Shown here one piece after another: positions 12,411-25,861 of a stretch of 64,000 bases of DNA; the first letter of the stretch is position 1; the number at the start of each line of letters is the position of its first letter. The stretch is from Gymnogyps californianus. Taxonomy: Eukaryota; Chordata; Aves; Accipitriformes; Cathartidae. The position numbers and the translations under genes were made by a program. The notes under the pieces are model-generated. The model did no database searches. It was not told where the DNA came from and worked only from the letters and a program-made list of their open reading frames with translations. Where the stretch lies: the NCBI RefSeq assembly GCF_018139145.2, contig NC_059480.1, positions 14,384,428-14,448,427 of the forward strand, read 5' to 3'.

Positions 12411-15400
12411 AACTCAGGCTGGCGTTGTAGAAAACCTTAAAGTCTTAGCACAAACATACCAATGTTTATTACTGCAGGAAATTCAGAGTAGACAGCATTG
12501 AGTCTATTTTTGTCTTTAGACAACGTTCAGTCCCAGGTTAAGGTCAGAACTAGAGAAAATAATACCAAAGTCCAATGCAGTCTTTAGAGAATTGCTGAAG
12601 CTTATTTTGTTGAACTGTTCTTTTGCTGGCCAGACAGCAACCATGTAATTAGGATAACTATGCAACAGTGTTTTTAAGGGAGTGCTATAGAGAAAGACTC
12701 AAACTACAGTACATATGAAAGCACTGTATTTGTTTTCTCATGCATCAACAACTTAGTTTTTCTTCTGTTCAGGAGGCTGGCCTGAAGGGAATAAGGGAAA
12801 GGAAATCACAAAGATTATTACCTTTTTATAACTATCTTTCTAAAAGTTATGGCATCGGCTACATGAGGTGCGTAGTAAAAAGGAAAAAAAAAAATCCTAA
12901 ATACAAATGGAGAGACCGTATGGAAACTCAGAAGCAATTAACATGCAGACAAAATTTTTAAGAGTAGTAATGAAATTAAGTATTGTTGCCAGAAGATGTT
13001 TACTGCTTAAAATATCTTTCAGGTCTTTCAAGATATTGCTTGGAGGATTTGGCATGACAAAGAAAGCAGATGTCAGATAACACATAACACATCAAGAAAA
13101 CAATAATATATTCTGAGCTTAAGAGTCCTGCTGGTGATATGGGACAAAAATATGCCTGGGCAATCTGAAATAGCTTTTAAATAAAACAAAACCAAAACAA
13201 ATTTAGATGTTATTTTTGAAGTGCCTACACATCATGTAAATTTTGTGCTACAAAAAGTTAGGCAACAGATAGGATGAACTCAGCAAAAACTGAGATTACC
13301 CTAAATGCAACAGATCAGTGGAAATTGTTTTCTGATGTGTAGTATTCGCTAGCTGCATAATATGCACTGATAAGATTCAGAACATCTGAAGTATAGTACA
13401 TGGTGCTGCTCATACCACAGCTGTTTAATGCCAACACTTAATAAATGTCATAAAAAAAGCACCCTAAATCCACAGCTGGACATCATTACAAAAAGGAGGG
13501 TGCAGGTGTAAAGACCTTTCCAAACTGAGAAGCAAGGATACCTTCCCCATGGCTGCTGCATGACAAACCTTTTGCATGCTTAGCAATATCACGTTCAGTG
13601 TGTTCTGGCATGTGATATGACACGTAAATATCTGCACCCATTAAGATACCTGTCTTTTCTCGTATTCATCCCTGTTACTGGGATCCCTTAGGAGTCACAT
13701 ACCAGTTGTTCCTCACTCACATCCTGGATTCTAGGCTATTTCTGTAGTCAGTTCAGCAGAGCACAGACTACTAAGACCAGTGGCTTTCCCCTTGGGTAGA
13801 ATGAGGACACGCTCTCTGCAGCAGCAGTACACCTTGGACAACGGTGTAAGACCAGAGGTCATTGTACCATCACGGCCATTTGGGTAATGAGACCAGAAGA
13901 AAACAAAATTATGTTTAGTGCACTAATTACACCACAGGAACATCCTCATGACACAGTAAGAAAGAGATCTGAGTGACCTCCACAGAGGAACCAGTAGCGA
14001 GGCCTTAAAAATGAGGACCAAAACACCCTGAATGTAATAATATAAACCATGAGCAGACAGTACTATGATTCAGAAGAGGGAGGCTGGAATACCAGTACCA
14101 GTATTTCTGGTAACCGGAAAGACTTCAGGGCTTATTTCAGGGGTAGACAACTGCTATCGCTTCTCTTACAGGTAACAGGAACTTGAACAACAGGCTCCAT
14201 CAGCAGATAGGATGGGCTACCTTATTCATGCAGTTAAAAGAAAAAGATTGTCATATTTGGCCATAGTCTAAGGATCAAAAGAAAGAGTAGTACAGAATGA
14301 CCCAAAGTTATATGCCTGGTTGATATTCCAGGTTTTTACTGTAGATGATAATAAGTTCAGTGAGTTTGCCAAGATGTCACCTTTGTCATATTCCTTTTTG
14401 CTGTTCTTTCCTTATATTTTGCCTGAGAACACAAGAATCAGATTTATGAAAAATGTATGCTGTTGTCAAGTACATACAAGTAATTTCTGTGAAGTGTTAA
14501 CTAAGAAGGACTTATCTGCCAAAATTTAAGTATATGTTTGTTTTTAAGCACTTTTTATTTTCATTCTTCTGTGGGAATCATCAAAATATGATAATGTATT
14601 GTTTAAATTCTAAACTTCAAATGTAATAAACTAACCTGAGACAGGACTAATGCTGAGAACTCAGTAATTCTTCTTATATCCATTGGATTTCAGGCACCTC
14701 TCAAGCTCCCAAATGTCTTTCAGATCCTAGAGATGTCTCATAAAAAAACCCAAACAACCAAAACCAAAAACCAGACTGTTAATTTTTTTCAAATATCAAT
14801 CAGAATACGTTGCTTACTTCATTAAATAGCCTCTTCCAAACATACAGGAGCTGCACATAATGAAAACTTGAAATGCTGTATTAGCAGCTGACAGCATAAA
14901 TCTATAAAAACCAGACATTATGAAACTTCTCCAAAACAGATTCAACCACTGTATTCAATTCTGTCGGGTAACATCTACATACAGTTAAATATGTTCTTTT
15001 TTTTAATATCAATAAGAAAGAAGGGCATGGATCAGACCTCTAGTATTCTTTATGCAGCAAACCGCAAACAGGAGAGAATCCCTTGCTCTGAGTGCACTAT
15101 ATTACAGCCTTATCCTGCAAATATGATGCATATGTGAAATCCAAAGTCAGTAACTGTGAAACTAATTTTATCAATATTAGTAGGATTACATCTACTTTTG
15201 AATATTAACTGCTTAGCAGGATTGAACTGATATATGAAATATAACAGAAAGGAGAGGATAAAAGTCACCATGGAACAGAAAATGTCAATCAGCTTAGTTG
15301 CATCTTTCTTAGGACTTTTGCTGCTTCTGGCTGCAGTCTGCGTGTCCTTTGTGAAAGACAACTGAGTGTTTGAAATGAAAAGCAGTGGACGAGAGTAAGA

Positions 15401-15931
15401 CTTCAAAGATCACAGCATCAAGATTTGTAGGGTTTTCCAGGCATCAAGTATGAAATGGATATTCAGCTATTTAGCAGTGAAAAGGCAGCAAAATAAAAGC
15501 CTCACACTTGCACAAGAAACTCTGGGCAAGGAGCAAAACACAAGTTGATTACTGGTTGGGGTATGGACTGTTAGGCTTTAGAGAAAGTACGTTTGAGGCT
15601 TGTCTCCAGCATGTGGATTTTTGCATATACCTTCAGCAGGTTACTTAGGGCTCAGTTCCACTGTCTAAACATGGCTCTGTCTCCAACACATGCAGATGGC
15701 AGATACGATATAGGACATGCAGGTACCAGAACTTTCTGGAATAGCAGCTTGAGGCCAGCAGAACATAGTAAGGCTTCTTAAATGGCACTAGACTGCTATA
15801 CGGAGGCAACTGCATGCTCCTGCACCCCATGGTCTGTGGAGACCCAGCTCTGAAGTGCAACCCAGAAAACCCCTCCCAGTCCCTGTAAGCACTGATGTGT
15901 TTTGTCTGCAAGTTTCCTAGGCACACCTCAA

Positions 15932-15972
15932 AACTTGCCCCTTAACCCTGGGCAAGTCGTTGCTTTGACTTA
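15932..15972 (+). repeat. Possible CORE-SINE (MIR-like) fragment
   Basis: TTAACCCTGGGCAAGTCGTT followed by GCTTTGACTT resembles the 'GACCTTGGGCAAGTCACTTAACCT' block of MIR-type SINEs. Only about 35 bases are recognisable. Confidence 0.3.
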
Positions 15973-17005
15973 GGATCCACAGATTAGACAATGCACTACA
16001 GGACCAATCCAACATGCAACTGTACATAAGCAAATCTCACTAAACAAAGCAGAAGCTAAAAGTTCCCTCAAAAATTTGTGGAATGAGGCTCGCTGTCAGT
16101 CTCACTTCCTTAAGATGACAGATCAGCAGCCACTGTGTTTATACAGGGTCTGGAGGATAGTAACATTGCCTTCTGCAGCAAAGCGATGCCCAGTGAAGTA
16201 CCCTAGCCACCAGGATTGTTTAGAACTAAGTGATTACCCACCCACAGATGTCCAAGTCTTCTTATGTGCTTTTATGGAAAGCACAGGGGCCAGGGACATC
16301 AGTCTCTGGTGATGCCTGGCCTGCAGGTCACATAATGCTGTGCTGCTCCCTGAGCTCCCAGTCCACTGATCAGCCAGACTTGCTCCACCCTGGCTGCAGG
16401 GTCACCCTTCCCTCCAAAACCAGGGTGCAGCCACCGCACGACAAAAGCCTGAATCCCACATCACGCATGAGTCAGATCACAGCCCGGGTGTGCACTTATG
16501 TCCCACAGTTCAGATAACTTTTTACGGTCATACCGTGTCTCGGCGATGGCGATGACTGCCCTTCCTCAGGCAGTTTGGGGTGGGTACAGACCCTAACAAT
16601 TAGGAGGTTTTAGCTACTGTGATGAGAAGGGCTGTCTATGACTCAAGGCAAAATGAATTCAATTCCCACGGCTGCTAAATGACAAAGACTTCAGAGATAC
16701 CACCCCTTCACTTTGAAGGATAGCAGGATACAGAACAGGAGGGGAAGAGGTGAGCCTCATCCTAAAGGAAGGATGGCTACTTAGAATCTCCCCTCCGCTA
16801 TTTTTTTTCTAAAGGGAAACCACGTGGTCCAAAAAGCCACAGGGAAAAAGGAAAGCAACAAGGGAGCAGAAGATTGTTCTTACTTCTGTATGCTCTAGAT
16901 TCCTTGCAAATAACAGGGATTTGTTATGTTGCAGGAAAACTGAGCATCTAGCTGGAGCCCTCCTGCAGAAATCAAGGCCTGAAGTGTGTAGGTTTTTGAC
17001 CTTAC

Positions 17006-17076
17006 CTGATTTTCAAGGGCATTTTTCTTAGCTCTTTTGCAAACTGTGTTCTCTCAACTTCAGTGGCAGTATCAGT
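17006..17076 (-). other. Candidate exon, unidentified (minus strand)
   Basis: On the minus strand a pyrimidine-rich acceptor (TTGTGCGTTGGATTTTAG) precedes a 71-base segment that ends AATCAG before a good donor, GTAAGG. Starting at the first base it reads openly as T-D-T-A-T-E-V-E-R-T-Q-F-A-K-E-L-R and then K-M-P-L-K-I, with two bases left over (phase 0 to phase 2). The composition looks protein-like, and the downstream intron would run towards lower coordinates. I do not recognise the protein. Segments this short are open in some frame often enough by chance that this remains a candidate only. Confidence 0.25.
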
Positions 17077-17403
17077 CTAAAATCCAACGCACAAAATTCA
17101 GATATCTCCTAGGCTGTTCACTTTCTTCTGTATTTTTCTATCAATATTATAATACAATGTTTACAGGGACTAACTTTTAGAGGGTTTGGAATTAATCTGT
17201 TCAAATTGTTATTGTTTGGAGAGCATGCATTTTTCTAAGAATCACCTACCTCTCCTATCCATAAACTATGCACAGTATGGTGGGTTGGATAACATCAAAG
17301 GAAGCAGATCTTTTTCAGTAATATATCGTATTCCGTAAATCAGCTTGAAAGGTATTTTTCAGCTCATTTTGATTTTTATGGTTCCTTTTTCCTGCTGCTT
17401 GAT

Positions 17404-17430
17404 GTAAAACTGACAAAGTAAAACTGACAA
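17404..17430 (+). repeat. 13-bp direct repeat, spacing one base
   Basis: GTAAAACTGACAA occurs at 17404-17416 and again at 17418-17430, separated by a single A. Confidence 0.75.
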
Positions 17431-17678
17431 TAAGCTGCAGAGAGATGCAAGCTTCCTAGTATAGAAGAGTAAACATTGCTCTTAACAGACGGAGTCATTT
17501 TCACTTTTATTATCATTAACAAACTTCAAAACTCTATGCAAGTGGAGGAGCCAGCAAGCTAGCAGTGTACTCCTGGATGTTGCTTTACTGCTATATTTTT
17601 ACAGATACTTGTATATTATCTTTAGAAGATCATGTAAGTTAAGACAGTATCAGCTACACATATAGGGCATCCTCAAGG

Positions 17679-17711
17679 CCTGCAGTCCAATACTTTGAGG
17701 AGGACTGCAGG
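17679..17711. repeat. Perfect 10-bp inverted repeat (hairpin)
   Basis: CCTGCAGTCC (17679-17688) is followed 13 bases later by its exact complement GGACTGCAGG (17702-17711). A second pair, CCTCAAGG (17671-17678) against CTTTGAGG (17693-17700), overlaps the loop, so two alternative stems are possible. No gene or terminator context is visible; eukaryotic DNA gives no reason to call it a terminator. Confidence 0.6.
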
Positions 17712-19424
17712 AATTGGACTGTGAAGGATAAGGGAGACTACTCTGAGTCACTAAACGGTTATCACTCAAAAGCCAGTATTTTCCACCCCACAGCAACACT
17801 GGACTGCAGTTATTGCCTGCTCTCTAGCACAAAACAGCTGCATTTTCTATGTAGAACACAGATGACATTAAGAAAGCAAATATACAAGTTGAAAATGGGG
17901 CAGTAATGCAAATAAGGCCACTGCTGAAGTGGAGTGAGGAAATGTTTGGGGGAGCAAATCCTTGGAGGAGACCTGATGTCTGAGTTGGCAAAGCTGTGCA
18001 GCTAAACTTCACTTGCAACAAAGGACAAGCACCAAAATGTCCACAGGATCAATTCCTCTTTGTCCCAGTCTTTATGAATCTTGCCCATGTAAACCATCCC
18101 TGCCCTTTTCACAGCATAGTCAAAGAGAACGTTGTTATTCTCAGCCCACAATCTATTGCTAGTAATGCATATGTTACTGAAAGCAGCATCACACAGTGAT
18201 GAAATCATTCTTTCAATTAGGAAAATTACTGTAAATATTTTTTTTGGCTATCCAGTCTTTTTCTGTCTACAATATGCTTATTTTTTTCTAATGTATAAAG
18301 ACATCTAGCATTTGGAGGTGTTTTACATAAATTATTTTTGAGAGGAATACACATTATGAACCACAAGGGTTTTAAACTACAACTGCATTTCCAGACTCAT
18401 TGAAACTGGCCCAAATTTAGATATAAAAGCTCCTTGCACAATTTTTCCTTTAAATTTTCTCTCTATTATGTTATACACTCAAGTAGCTGGTGGTAAATTG
18501 TAAACATGGCTAAAACCTGCAGAGAACCTTTTATAAAGAGTTTAAAAAGCCATTTAAGATTTAAGCCACTGGATTACTAATTTACTTCAGCATTTCTGAG
18601 CTGTAAAACTGTAGCTATAACATTTTGTTTTCATGTGTAGTTTGTAGACTTTACTCATCATAAAAAGGATTTTTTTGTTGTTGTTTTCACAATAACTTTT
18701 TGCTCCACATCTCTTTTAGCTACAGACTAATTTGTAAGAGCATTTTGTCTGCCTGAAATGGGCAGCAATTTAATTTTCTTTTTGCTTCTTTAATGTATCA
18801 GCAGAATCAGTTAGATGCTGCAAATGAATAAGGAATAATAATATCCAGAGAAAATTACAGAAGTGAAGAGTAAATAACTCAGTGTTAAAGAAGAATTAAT
18901 ATAATGGGATCACTCAGAAACTATCAGAATCATTAATGAAAGTAAAGTATAACCTATACTAATTTAAAAATTCAGTTAAAGGCTACATTTAAAATTACCA
19001 AATGTCAGGGGAAAATATTTAAATTATGAAAATAATTATTATAAAGCTCTGACTGGAAAGTAGCCATTTACACAAGCCTAAAGTCACCCATTGAGTTTAT
19101 ATGCATTGATACTCATGCTATATTATTGAGCAGAAAATTATTAAGGGAAATGGCTTGGTTCCATTTACTTTTAAATATAGTTACAATACAAATAAAGATA
19201 CAAATACACTTTTACTGTATTTTTTGTATCAGCTCCATCTGACTTTTATGATAATTTTAAATTAATTTGATTTTCTGAAATAGATGTACTTGTAGATGTA
19301 TTTAAGGGATAGATTTACTGACAACAGGTAGGGTGGTGAGGGGGTCATAGCAACATATCAAGGACGAGGCTGAATTGCTGCTGGGTTCTTTGAGTTCCTG
19401 TCCATCATACACTTACATCCAACA

Positions 19425-19443
19425 CCCCCCCCCCCCCCCCCCC
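19425..19443 (+). repeat. Poly-C run (19)
   Basis: Nineteen consecutive C followed by AAAAATA; the longest G/C homopolymer in the window. Confidence 0.9.
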
Positions 19444-20439
19444 AAAAATATACACCTACAAAGCATGTGCAAACACGACTATCTCTGATTCACTGACCAA
19501 GTTTTCTGTGCAAATACCAGCAAAATTTTCTAACATAATGTTTAACAACTAACAAAGATTTTGTGACCATAGGCTAAAAGGAGGCTGGCAAATAGCCGGC
19601 AAATAGTTAATCTCTGAGAAGGGGGCCTGGAAAATCTGCTACCAGTGAGAGACTAAAGCAGCTGAAGGGATGATTAGTACATGTCAGGATCACAAGCTGA
19701 CATCTCAAACCCATGGATGTCTTGACTGATCTTCAGTGGAGAGGAGACAGGATTTTACCCACAGTTTATGGGGGTTTAGGAAGAAAAGTTTGTAGACAGA
19801 AGTAGCACCAGTTATTTGATACGAGTCACTGAATAGCTGAAGCTACAAAAGCTTTCTTCACCTAATAACTGGAGGATTTCCTAGCCACTTGAAGTTTATC
19901 AATGAAGTTTGGGTGTCTTCACTAAACTCATACAGTTCAACCAAACCAGTGTATCTAATGGAGAAAGCAGGCCAAATTCTAGGGCATGGTTATGCAGAAA
20001 GTCTGAAATTTTTTCAATCCTTTCTTTTAGATATAGAGTCCAATTCTGATAATTAATTCGTATTGTGCTTCACTGACACAGCACTGCCAAATTTTAAAAC
20101 CTGGAAATGCTACTGGTAGATCTACTTTCTTCCCTGCTGGCCCCACGTCTTCCCTATTTCTGTTTATGTTATTGCCCCATGTATTTCCTATTTGCCCCTA
20201 TTTGTCCTGAGCACAAGGGCAAGTGTAGGAGAACTGAAGTTGGCAGAAAAGGAGTTGAAAAGACAATACCCTTCAGAGTTTTTTTATAAAATCAGTCCAA
20301 TGAGGACAATAAGGTAAATAACAGTATTTGCTGTCAATGACAACCTTCTGGCCATCTCCAGAGTCCTTCCACAATTACAGCGAATTGCTAAGACACCAAA
20401 AACCAGATGATAAAGTCAGTAAACATGTAAAATTTGAAG

Positions 20440-20506
20440 TAGCTCATTGACCTCAGTGGAGTTGTTCCAAAGTTAGAACAGCAAAACTACAGCCAGAATG
20501 CAGATA
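20440..20506. repeat. Relic of the TTGACTTCARTGG repeat family
   Basis: CATTGACCTCAGTGGAGTTG, TTCCAAAGTTAGAACAGC and CAGCCAGAATGCAG match, block by block, the known old reptile/bird pattern 'TTGACTTCAGTGGAGTTGCTCC ... AGAATCTGG'. No coding capacity; ends uncertain. Confidence 0.45.
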
Positions 20507-21024
20507 TACATGACAAATTACGGTAAATAATATCTTTCAGATGTCTGGATAGACTCTCTAACGCCTCTTCAAATAAAATCAAATGAATACTCCTGGTCAA
20601 TCACAGCACTATTAAAACATACAATCAGAATGGTCATGGTCTCTAAAATTTAACTAATTTTGTCCAGTTTGTGGAAAGAAACATTTTGGGAGAGAAGCAA
20701 GAGTTGAGAGGGGTTTTGTTTTGGGGATTTTTTTGTTGTTTCAGATGACCCTATGATTTGTTTCCAAATCTGGAACAGTCTGTTCTTTTCCTTTAAAAAA
20801 CAAACTAGAAAAAAATGTGGCTTTAAAAACAAAAACAAATCTGCAGAAAGACTTTGCTGAGTGTATTTCCCCTTCATTCTATTTGAGATGATCAAACAGT
20901 AGGTTTTCTTTTAAAGTATTCAATGGCTCTCCTGTAGCCTCTATATTCAATTATATTTAATGTACTTTTAAACCACATAAAAAATGTGGAACAGAGGAAA
21001 GAAAGGAAGTGAAAGGGCACTACC

Positions 21025-21099
21025 CCATTACATGTCTTCTTCCGGTCAAAAAATATTTTGCTGTCCAGGGAAGGTTTCTGCTTCAATTCTTTGATGGCA
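21025..21099 (-). other. Candidate exon with strong acceptor (minus strand)
   Basis: The minus-strand acceptor TTTTTATTTTCTTTATAG is among the best in the window. After a one-base start the frame reads A-I-K-E-L-K-Q-K-P-S-L-D-S-K-I-F-F-D-R-K-K. The donor is weak: GTAGTG after AATGGG, or GTAATG six bases earlier after GACAT (exon end then 21032). The frame itself stays open well past both, to 20892. A microsatellite lies just upstream in the presumed intron. Product not recognised. Confidence 0.22.
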
Positions 21100-21133
21100 C
21101 TATAAAGAAAATAAAAATAGTTATTAACACAAA

Positions 21134-21168
21134 CATATATACACACATATACACACACACATGTATAC
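21134..21168 (+). repeat. CA/TA dinucleotide microsatellite
   Basis: Imperfect run of CATATATACACACATATACA followed by CACACACATGTAT, just on the intron side of the exon candidate at 21025-21099. Confidence 0.85.
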
Positions 21169-24100
21169 CTCCTGAGATGAATCATTAATCTCCCCTAGTA
21201 ATTTAGTGATATCAATTACTGAGTTATTTTGTCTGCCTTTTTGTCAGGATGTGACCCTAGCCCAGTTCCTTTAAAGTTTTACAGATGCAACTTCCATTGC
21301 AAGCAGTGGAGGCAAAAGGAGAGAGAGAGAAGGGGAAACAATAACACGTATTTTCTCTGCAATATGCAAACTTAGCTAGGAAAAAACCAACAGAACATCT
21401 CACTTGAAGCTGATTTTTTGAAACATAACTGTGCAAAACACCAAATGCAAACCCAAGACTCTTAGGTAAATCACATCACCTCCAGTCCCTGACACAATCA
21501 GAGAGCAAGCAGAGCAGGAATCAAACAGCAAGTGGTTTCTTTGTTCACAGATCCAAGCTCTTCCTCACCAGCGCTCAGCTCAAATCACTCTCGCTGTCTC
21601 CCTCACTCTCTTTGCTCTGTCCCAGAGCAACACTAGCAGTGATTCTGCAGGTAATGCTTTGGCTTTTCATCCTGGTCTCTCACTGCCCATGGCCCAGCTA
21701 CTCACAGGCATGCTCCCGTCAAACTGCCCAGCAAAATCCTTTCATATGTATAACTAAAGCTTCTCTCTGACCTGCCATATGGCTTGTCTTTTGCATTGTT
21801 AGTTCCCAAACAATTCAGTTTTTTACTCTAAATATGACTTTTCCTATATCTTCTATTCACCCTCCATTATCAGGTAGTTGTCAGAGGCTGCTTACTTTGA
21901 AATCTCTCTCCTAATGACGATGCATGAGAAGAATATAACCCCTGGCATGTGTGTTTAGTAACAGACTGAAAGCAGACCTTAGAACAGAAAAGTATGTAAA
22001 GGGACAGAGTTTATTAAACCTAATAACAAAACAGATATTGCATTTTAAAATATTTTAAGTCATATGGGCCTCAGAAAGAATCAAGTGCTAACATTTTCAA
22101 AAGCTCCAGGTTAATTTTTAAAATACTATTGGAAGCATATATGATTTTGACCTCATTAACCGGAAAGGTATGAAGCATGGTTTAACTTGTTTAAAAGGCA
22201 GCAGTGGCAACAGTGGCAGCATTGCACTGAACTGCTCTTTTAGTCGGGATCCAGGAAGGACTGTGCCTTAGTTCCTGAACTTTTCCTGAGCTCTCTGGTT
22301 ACTTCATTAATTCCTACCTGAGTTTACTGGTGGACAAAAGGAGGGAACCATGCAGCTTTGCGTTGGACCTCACATAATTCCTTGACTTCACAAAGCTTCC
22401 ACTGGATATGAGTTCAGGGGCTTGCAAAGGTCAAGGCAGCATTTTATCCAAACGAGTTGGCCTATAAGTAGTTGACAAGCATAAATACCTGGTAGGAAGC
22501 TGTATAATTTCAGAATGGGTAAGGGATAAAATAAGTCAGAATAACAGGACTAAACAAAGAGAAACAAAACTCAGTCAAAGGTTCACAAGTGAAAAACTGT
22601 GACCATTTAGCGCAGGTTCACTGCAAACCAAAACCAAATGAACCAGCAGACAAGTCATCTGAAGCAAAAAGTGCCTGAATAAAAAGTAAAGAAGCAAAGT
22701 ATAAAACAGCAGCTGCAAAAATTACTAAAATGTGGGCTCCTTCATGAAAATTAACACTACTGTAATGCTAATAGATATATAACACACAGGAACGATTTGT
22801 GCATTTGCAATAGAGCAACACAGACAATTCTCTTCTCCCTGCTTTAGCAACATCAAAATAATTACTTATAATAATCGTGTTTACCAACCCTAATGCATGT
22901 ACAGTATACCAAATATTGCTCTGCCTCATTGTGAAACTGTCTACCTTCTTCCTTGCCTGTGCCTCATCCAGCCCAGACTTTCTTCTCTGCCCCAGCCCAC
23001 AACTACTGCTGCTTTACTACCAGCAAGACTCCAGCACATCCTGACCCCAGGATTTTACTATGGAAATTTTTCTCATTCCTATATGTCTGGCCTTTTCTTG
23101 TCTCTTTGAGCTTATCTGTATCATAGTCCCACTGTGACAGTCCCCTATCTACAGAAAGTCCTATTTCTACAACTACACCAACTTGTTAGTGATTACTGCC
23201 CTGAACCCACACTAGATCTGCCATTTGTGAAGTTTCCCTCAATGTTTCTGTTCTGTCAGCAGCCATTTCCTCCACCGATTTCACTGTTCATTTGGCTTTC
23301 TGTGCCACTGCCCTCGTGCAAGGAACTCCTTGACAGCTTACAAAAAGAGGCCTTTTTTCCACACCACCATAACTTGCAGACTCTCCTACTGCCTCATTCC
23401 TCTAGGGACTTCTAAACATAGCAGGCATCTGACTTGCCCAATTGCCCTGTCATAGAAAAAGTAAGCACCTTTCAAACTGCTCATAACATTACCATCCAAG
23501 GGAAGTAGTCAAGTTCCTATTGTCTGAATTGTTTAAAACCAGACAGTACAAAGCATCGCACAGTACACATGGGGAAAACCCAATATTGACACGGGACTAA
23601 ACTTGGCAACCTAGAAGGTGTTTTCTGTCTCCACTTTTTGTGATATCCTGAAGTGCTTTCCTGCACTAAGGTAGAAATTGGCATTTGGAGGTAAACCTTT
23701 CTTCCAGTGTAAATAATGGCTCTAGGTTACATCATGCAACTTTACTTCCTTACTTTAGGTATCCATCCACAATTGTCAGTTCAATTAGCCTTAGTGGTTT
23801 TATTAGTTATTCCTCTAGTACCTGGGGAGGATCTACTTTTGTTTCGTGCTCAGTGTACTGGAGTGATTCAACAGAGGTCATGGGAGCAAAACCACAGCTC
23901 TGAACCCACCTCAAGTCAATTCCTTTAAGAATCTGCTCTCTCCAAACTATATGCTGACGGCCACAGTGCTGGTCAGCTCTCAAATTCTGTTCTGCCTTCT
24001 TTGCCAAATGCAGATGAACTGGCATGCTTCCATGAGTGGAGACAGGAGAGCACTGCTGGAGAAGGCGTGGGGAGCATGCACATTTGTGTACCACATGGGA

Positions 24101-24390
24101 ATGCAGAAGCCTAGGGAAGCACAGAGGTGGAGAATGAGTGGAGAAGTCAGGATCCATAATCAAGCAGTACCTTTTTCCCCATGGAGGAGGAGTGCAGGAA
24201 GAATGCCCCCAGGGTCTCTTGGCTCCACAGTCCCTCCGTGACCAGAAGGGTGCTTTCTTCACACATGTAGACCTTCAGGGTTTAGCCAAAGTATTCACCC
24301 TGTGACCAGAAATGGGTTAGACTTGAACCCTAACACCTACAATTAGTCCTCACAGCCTTCATTTTATTGTTTTAAACCCTAATATTTACA

Positions 24391-24486
24391 TTAATAAATA
24401 TGTGACTCAACCACTTTCCAGGCTCCTCTGTTCATTTGTGCAAGAGTTTTAATTTTTTCTCTCAGGTAGTTGAAGAGTTTCAGCTG
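24391..24486 (-). other. Candidate terminal exon (minus strand)
   Basis: A TTTGTTTGTTTGTTTTCAG acceptor precedes a segment that reads Q-L-K-L-F-N-Y-L-R-E-K-I-K-T-L-A-Q-M and continues openly to a TAA at 24391. No good donor lies before the stop, so it would have to be a last coding exon. The acceptor is partly the product of a TTTG microsatellite, which lowers its weight. Product not recognised. Confidence 0.15.
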
Positions 24487-25507
24487 CTGAAAACAAACAA
24501 ACAAACCAAAAAGCCAGTGAATGTGCCAAGGAGAGAGCAGGGCTAATATCCTGTAGCCCTTGTACATCTTCTGAGGCTCTGTGTAAATTGTAAGGCCTCT
24601 TGTTTTACTGCACACTGTTGGCATAGTTGGAGCAGGAGCCTTGTAATGTCAGCCGAGAGGACCCACACACAGTCACCGAAGCCCCAGGAAGAAAAGAATT
24701 AACAGCCTTCAGAAGTGGAAAAGTTTTAAAAAGAGATATTTAAAAGGTTTGACTTGCAGCCAAGTGTTAAACAGTAAATACAAGTTTTAAGTGTCTTAAC
24801 GATTGAGATGAAGTATCATAATTCAGCAGCATGGAATGGGACCTCTTACTGGGAGAAGCCAAAGAAGAAAACTGAACCAGTACAAAAGGAACCCCCTCTA
24901 GGGAAGATCTCACACATTTGGGCCTGGAGTCTAGTTAGAGTAGGCCAAAACCTGATACTTTTATCTCCAACCTTTGACCCTGACATCTGGAAACTTAGTT
25001 TGAGTCAAACAGAAGGAAGTTTTCTTTTCTATTTCAAATACTTTATAGAAGAAAAACTTCAAGTATATACAGTCAAGTCTGTTAGTACAAACTACTTCTA
25101 TTTGTGCACTTGTAGTGAACTCTAAAATATGGAACATTTGTGCAGGAAATGCACGCGTCAGAACTTTTGGGAAAAGAGAGTAACTTGGTGAGACTGGCAC
25201 ATTGTTCGATGCTTGTATGGGATCCAGATAACAGCCCAGATAAACATCTCCAAGGGGGTGCTGAAGAGTATAAAAGGTCCAGTTCCTTTGATGTTCTTAG
25301 ATGTTCTCATTTAATAGCTATCAGCCCTGGTGCCAGAAATAACAACATGTTTAAACATTCTGTATCAAAACACAAATTAAATTCATTTAGCGTAACCTGT
25401 GTTTCCAAAGTTCATTTTCATCTTTAGCTGGAACACTAAGTCTGATGTAACTCATGTTCTTCCTGGCAGTTATTTTCATTATTATGTTTATTACTCATTT
25501 AAGAGAC

Positions 25508-25527
25508 TTTTTTTTTTTTTTTTTTTT
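25508..25527 (+). repeat. Poly-T run (20)
   Basis: Twenty T. No retrocopy body is recognisable beside it. Confidence 0.85.
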
Positions 25528-25845
25528 AACAGAGGGATTAATGAATTTAGACTGCACATTATAACATCAAAAGCTTTGGTTTCAAATAAGCCCATCTGAG
25601 CTACAGGAGATTTTCTCCCCTTATATGAAGCTAAACAGCAACTTCAAAAACATATCTCAGTTATAGTATTATTTTCTAGTTGACTGAAGTCATGGGTTTT
25701 ACGTCAACCTGTTATATTTGCATATAATAAATGACTACTTATTTGTATTGTCCAAACGACTCCTTTAACCCACAATCTGTTTAGAAGTCAGATGCTTTCT
25801 ACAGATACCAGCTCTCTCAGAAGGATTTCTGATCACATGAAAGAA

Positions 25846-25861
25846 CAATAATAATAATAAA
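25846..25861 (+). repeat. (AAT)5 microsatellite
   Basis: CAATAATAATAATAAAG, five AAT units. Confidence 0.75.

Larger units (their letters stand above)
11604..20439. other. No gene seen: long non-coding stretch
   Basis: Frames up to 103 codons (12129-12440) have no recognisable product. Items listed separately are the MIR-like fragments, the 17006-17076 exon candidate, the 13-bp direct repeat and hairpin at 17.4-17.7 kb, and the poly-C run. The 18.2-19.3 kb part is especially AT-rich. Confidence 0.6.
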
